Made by a program: the position numbers and the translations under genes | Origin: Streptomyces tailanensis | GTDB taxonomy: Bacteria > Actinomycetota > Actinomycetes > Streptomycetales > Streptomycetaceae | Direction of reading: 5' to 3' | Assembly: GCF_008386495.1 (NCBI RefSeq) | Contig: NZ_VTHJ01000024.1 | Coordinates: 73,983-120,460, forward strand | Length of the DNA: 46,478 nt | Notes under the pieces: generated by a model | The model's input: the letters and a program-made list of their open reading frames with translations, nothing else | The model's database searches: none | What the model was told of the DNA's origin: nothing | Shown here: positions 45,266 to 46,478 of the stretch, in pieces | Layout: each line of letters opens with the position of its first letter | How positions within the stretch are numbered: the stretch's first letter is position 1

Positions 45266-45709
45266 CTACTTCTCGACCTCGGCGGCGAGGTTGGCGAGAA
45301 GGGTGTCGTAGATGCGACCGAGGCCCTTGGGGGCGAAGGTCTTCTCGAAGAAGCCGCCGATGCCGCCGGCGCCCTGCCAGGTGGTGGTCACGACGACACG
45401 GGACGCGCCCTCGCCGGCCGGGGTGACCCGCCAGACGGTGACCATGGAGGAGTTGCGGTCCTTCTCGACGAGCTCACCGTCGGAGGGCTCGGTGACCTCC
45501 AGGAGGCAGTCGCGGACGCGCTTGCTGGTGGCCTGGAGCCGCCAGTGGACGAGCGTGCCCTCGCCGTCACCGCCCTCGCGGACCTCGTACTCGCTGAAGT
45601 GCTCGGGCAGCACCTTCCCGCGGGTGCCGCTGTAGTCGGCCAGGGTGTCGAACACCGTCTCCGCGTCCGCCGCGACGATTCGCTCCGTCGTGGCCTCGAC
45701 CTGCGCCAT
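45266..45709 (-). CDS. SRPBCC-family (START-like) protein
   Basis: 147 aa: VEATTERIVAADAETVFDTL, LADYSGTRGKVLPEHFSEYE, VREGGDGEGTLVHWRLQATS, VVVTTTWQGAGGIGGFFEKT. This is the polyketide-cyclase/SRPBCC ligand-binding fold in its small single-domain form. The ligand is unknown. GGAGG lies 5 bases upstream of ATG 45709. It lies 167 bases upstream of the MFS start on the same strand. Confidence 0.87.
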   Translation of the reverse strand: MAQVEATTERIVAADAETVFDTLADYSGTRGKVLPEHFSEYEVREGGDGEGTLVHWRLQATSKRVRDCLLEVTEPSDGELVEKDRNSSMVTVWRVTPAGEGASRVVVTTTWQGAGGIGGFFEKTFAPKGLGRIYDTLLANLAAEVEK

Positions 45710-45918
45710 TGCGTTCCTCCAGCACTCGGTAACTCGGGGGTGTGCGGAAAGCCAACCACCACCCGGCCGGACGGCCCAAATCGGGGTGCCCGAAGGGCCG
45801 AGTGCGGCGGGCCCAGAGAGCGCCCGACGAGACCTCCACACGATGTTCGAAAACCAGTTCGCACGATCAAGGGAACGTGTGTTCCATTCTGAGGCGCAGA
45901 GCAACCGAGGAGGCGTCC

Positions 45919-46155
45919 ATGCGCTGGGACCATCTGGCCGAGAACCCCGCCACGGCCCGGGACGCCGCGCTGTTCGGCGCGGAGGCGGTGACGAGCCGCA
46001 CCTTCGACACCCCCGAGTTCCGCAGTATGACGTTCCACGAAGTCCGGGCGAAGACGATCCTGAACCGGGCGCCCGGGGCCTCCCGGATGCCGTTCGAATG
46101 GACGGTGAATGCCTATCGGGGCTGCACGCACGCGTGCGTCTACTTCACTGCATGA
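45919..46155 (+). pseudogene. Rv2578c-family radical SAM protein, truncated in its cluster motif
   Basis: 78 aa. RFDTPEFR-like and EVRAKTILNRAPGASRMPFE, then WTVNAYRGCTHACVYFTA and stop. The family normally reads CTHACVYCFAR here and continues for over 250 residues. This copy ends exactly before the third cysteine of the CxxxCxxC 4Fe-4S motif, so it cannot bind the cluster. GAGGAGG upstream of ATG 45919 is intact. Sequence after about 46147 is unrelated and looks like a junction with inserted DNA. Confidence 0.8.
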
Positions 46156-46178
46156 CCCTATTGAGCCCGGGAGGGCCG

Positions 46179-46385
46179 ATGCTCAGCACTCCGAACGCGG
46201 ACAATGCCTGGAAAGGCATGACGAAGTCATTCCCGACCCCGGAGGCGCCCGGCCAGTATGCCGCCCCGGGCAAGGCGGAGAGGACGGCTTACGCCGTGCT
46301 GCTGCATGGACCGGCTGCGCGCTCAGGCGGCGCCGACGCGAGTCAGTGGCTTCTGCTGCGCGACCGCACAGCGAAGCGCCTGTAA
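46179..46385 (+). CDS. Small unrecognised protein beyond the radical SAM break
   Basis: 68 aa: MLSTPNADNAWKGMTKSFPT, then APGQYAAPGKAERTAYAVLL and SQWLLLRDRTAKRL. I do not recognise it. GGGAGG lies 4-5 bases upstream of ATG 46179. It starts 24 bases after the truncated radical SAM frame, so it may belong to an inserted element. A further ATG at 46441 with GGAG upstream, and a strong AAGGAG near the right edge, suggest that another gene begins at or past the window end. Confidence 0.4.
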   Translation: MLSTPNADNAWKGMTKSFPTPEAPGQYAAPGKAERTAYAVLLHGPAARSGGADASQWLLLRDRTAKRL

Positions 46386-46478
46386 CCGACGCCCCAGCAG
46401 CAGCCACACTTGAGCTGTACTGAGATTTGTGGAGTCCCTGATGCCAGGGTTACGGTCCTGGCGAAGGAGATTCACCAG

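Overview
The window is high-GC actinobacterial chromosome and almost certainly Streptomyces. The reasons are strong third-position GC bias, many GTG starts, a gvpO-A-F-G-J-L-S-K gas vesicle cluster, F420-dependent and DUF2795/DUF6158 families, a SigB/SigF/SigG-type sigma factor, and several short dispersed repeats that I recognise from Streptomyces genomes in general. All function calls are from reading translated sequence; no database search was run.

Layout. (1) 1-13.1 kb looks like a general-stress and redox region: the end of a GAF protein, a stress sigma factor, a pyruvate:quinone-type ThDP enzyme, a DUF2795 protein, a CBS-pair protein, a PLP decarboxylase overlapping an unrecognised membrane protein, a DJ-1/PfpI protein overlapping a large-subunit catalase, a DinB/MDMPI-like protein with DUF6158, a baeRF2 protein and an ABC-F ATPase. 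Three sites of the form GNNTN-N14-GGGTAC lie upstream of the DUF2795, baeRF2 and F420-LLM genes, and a one-mismatch version precedes the ThDP gene. These fit a promoter class read by this kind of sigma factor. (2) 13.4-16.1 kb: a PAP2/lipid-kinase fusion interrupted twice by a dispersed repeat, a methyltransferase and a tiny hydrophobic protein. (3) 16.2-24.6 kb: one minus-strand run from an NDH-2-like flavoprotein through an animal-like transketolase and a LigD polymerase domain into nine gas vesicle genes, most with 4-base stop/start overlaps. (4) 24.8-28.9 kb: an F420 oxidoreductase, then a decayed stretch with a broken SDR gene carrying an IS200/IS605-like hairpin footprint, a truncated arginase and a frameshifted LapA gene, mixed with intact holin-X, VOC and GNAT genes. 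(5) 28.9-34.1 kb: a minus-strand run of four peptidase families (M55, M20, S9, S66), which suggests peptide or cell-wall peptide turnover. (6) 34.3-39.2 kb: mutA-mutB-meaB, the B12-dependent methylmalonyl-CoA mutase and its GTPase chaperone. (7) 39.3-46.5 kb: a methyltransferase, a PAS-GAF-SpoIIE-ATPase regulator, an MFS transporter fused to three carboxypeptidase-regulatory-like domains behind a large inverted repeat, an SRPBCC protein, and a radical SAM gene cut off just before the third cysteine of its cluster motif.

The most unusual signals are a roughly 42-bp mobile repeat that is stop-free in all six frames and sits inside coding sequence three times, tandem short repeats at several promoter or start regions, the IS605-like footprint, the inverted repeat overlapping the MFS ribosome binding site, and the truncated radical SAM gene next to unfamiliar sequence at the right edge.
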